Origin: Panax quinquefolius
Taxonomy: Eukaryota > Streptophyta > Magnoliopsida > Apiales > Araliaceae
Reading direction: 5' to 3'
Length of the DNA stretch: 64,000 nucleotides
Assembly: GCA_020205615.1 (NCBI GenBank)
Contig: CM035171.1
Span: 4,074,267-4,138,266, forward strand
Below the pieces are notes generated by a model. That model was not told the origin of the DNA. It saw nothing but the letters and a program-made list of their open reading frames with translations, and ran no database searches. The translations under genes were made by a program, and so were the position numbers. Position 1 is the stretch's first letter; every line of letters begins with the position of its first letter. Below are positions 62,602-64,000 of this stretch, piece by piece.

Positions 62602-64000
62602 TGTAGCGCCCCAAAATAGGTATACATCACCCATTCTCGAGTTGTCGATACATGTATGTAAACAACTTCTACAACTTTATTATTACAACAAGAAAGCGTG
62701 AGTTTAAATACAAATATTATCTTCTAGACAATATTTATACTCACATAAATCCTCATCACATTTATTGATACATTATTTTACAAAATGGTGAGGACTACTA
62801 AACAATCCTTTCTAAAACCTTCATTCCATACCCCAGGCTCGTCTTTCATTATATTCTCGCCTCCACGAGAAGAATGGAACAAAAGGAAAAGGGTGAGCTC
62901 AACTAGCTCGGGTAAAGAATATTATGACTAAGATAATATACAACAAATTATCGTTAGTCTTCAACGGGGAAAAATTTAATAGAATCTGATGACAACAAAT
63001 TTTAAATCAATATTCGCGTGAAATAATAATTCATTAGAAGAGTTAAGTAGAGAATGCAAACTACTATCTTCATGTATGAATTTAAAAGTTCATCGTCTAT
63101 CTTTTATCCTGTAACAACAATCGATATACATCGGAATCAAATATTCATCTTTGCACTACAGCCAAAGATATTCATCGACCGTAAGTATTCATTTAAACAC
63201 TGTTCATCTTTGCACTTCTGAGGCCAAAGATATTAATCGATCGGTCGTGTTCATCTCAACACATTCATCTTTGCACTACTGAGGCCAAAGATATTCTTGA
63301 GAAATCATTCATCTTTGCCTTCTGAGGCCAAAGATATTCAATAATATCATCATTTAAGACCGAGGATGATGAAAAATATTTTTAAAGAAACGAATCCGGT
63401 GAAACAAAATGACAAGGATTAAGGATTAAGGATTAGTACTTTGTTTTATCCATGTCCAACAATACCCCAAAATAATCACAGTGGTGTAAAATTCAAGAAT
63501 GATCAAAACATGGATCTGATCAAAGCTAGTATCCAAAATAGATGTTTTGGACGAAAAGAAGAAATTTTATTTTTTGGTGAATAGTGCAGTATCGTGAATA
63601 GTCTTGAGTATCGTGAATAGTCTTGAGTATCGTGAATAATCTGGATTTGAATGAATAGTAAATCCGACAAAAAGATAGAAATTCCACAAAACATCTTCAC
63701 GCTTCATGAATAGTACTTCGTGAATAGTAACTTCGTGAATAAGTAACTCATGAATAGTAACTCATGAATAGTAACCCGACGCATAAAAAGTTCCAAATTT
63801 GATAAAAACTTGGATCAACATTTCAACATAATGATATTGAAGAAATAATATCATTACTGAAAAAAAATAATATCCCTTACCTCAAAGAATCGAAGACTTT
63901 GGAAGGAAAGGTCGGAAGTGATCTTGAATGAAACTTATCTTCAACAATGACTCTCAAAGTATCTAAATACTCACAAAATACGCTCAATAATATAGAGAGA
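62602..64000 (-). mobile_element. T4: class B LTR, minus orientation, truncated by window end
   Basis: It begins TGTAGCGCCCCAAAATAGG, the reverse of the LTR 3' end, and follows the T1 LTR backwards through four hairpin repeats (63145-63335) and the TATTCACGA repeats (63580-63780) to a segment equal to T1 about 7365. The TATA box and U3 should lie just past the window. Whether it is a solo LTR or a full element cannot be seen. Confidence 0.85.

Overview
This is a nuclear chromosome segment from a flowering plant, most likely a eudicot. The evidence is AT-rich DNA, spliced genes with GT/AG introns, plant-only protein families, and nested Ty3/gypsy LTR retrotransposons with LTRs of about 2.4-2.7 kb. 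The species cannot be fixed from the sequence.

Genic part. Seven protein genes can be built exon by exon. They are: the 5' end of a callose synthase close to CALS7 (minus strand, running off the left edge, start at 3623); a membrane-anchored receptor-like kinase of the At2g42960 type (16990-21133, minus, seven coding exons); an uncharacterised coiled-coil protein with a transit-peptide-like N-terminus (25227-27336, plus); a type 1 lipid-transfer protein (30507-31224, plus); an AT-hook/PPC protein close to AHL16/TEK (31663-32388, minus); a PLS-class PPR protein close to At2g42920 (33948-35639, minus); and a GPI-anchor-type X8-domain protein (41217-43097, plus). Four of them (kinase, AHL16, PPR, X8) have their best Arabidopsis counterparts, from memory, packed at At2g42920-At2g42960. 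This looks like a conserved gene block.

Repeat part. Two stacks of nested retrotransposons flank the genic core. On the left, a terminal-inverted-repeat element with a captured exon-like fragment (4340-5307) is split by an LTR copy, T0 (5308-16012, target duplication TTCAT). T0 is itself split by an 8.3-kb gypsy element, T1 (6098-14412, target duplication ACAAT). On the right, an LTR (L5) starting at 48398 is split by a 9.3-kb minus-strand gypsy element, T2 (48943-58285), and again at 58662 by T3, whose gag region is split at 62602 by T4, which runs off the window. A solo LTR sits at 37276-40010. These LTRs share their ends and a TATAAATA promoter but carry different tandem modules in the transcribed leader. 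All checked copies carry clustered GAATATTC palindromes that fit the plant phosphate-starvation (P1BS) consensus. All retrotransposon reading frames are broken.

Between the genes are smaller non-autonomous DNA elements: a Harbinger-like MITE with TTA duplication (32910-33421), two long-TIR elements with internal tandem repeats (43541-45065 and 45470-46870), a foldback in the lipid-transfer intron, an old LTR remnant (28650-29888), and many microsatellites. No RNA genes or CRISPR arrays were seen.
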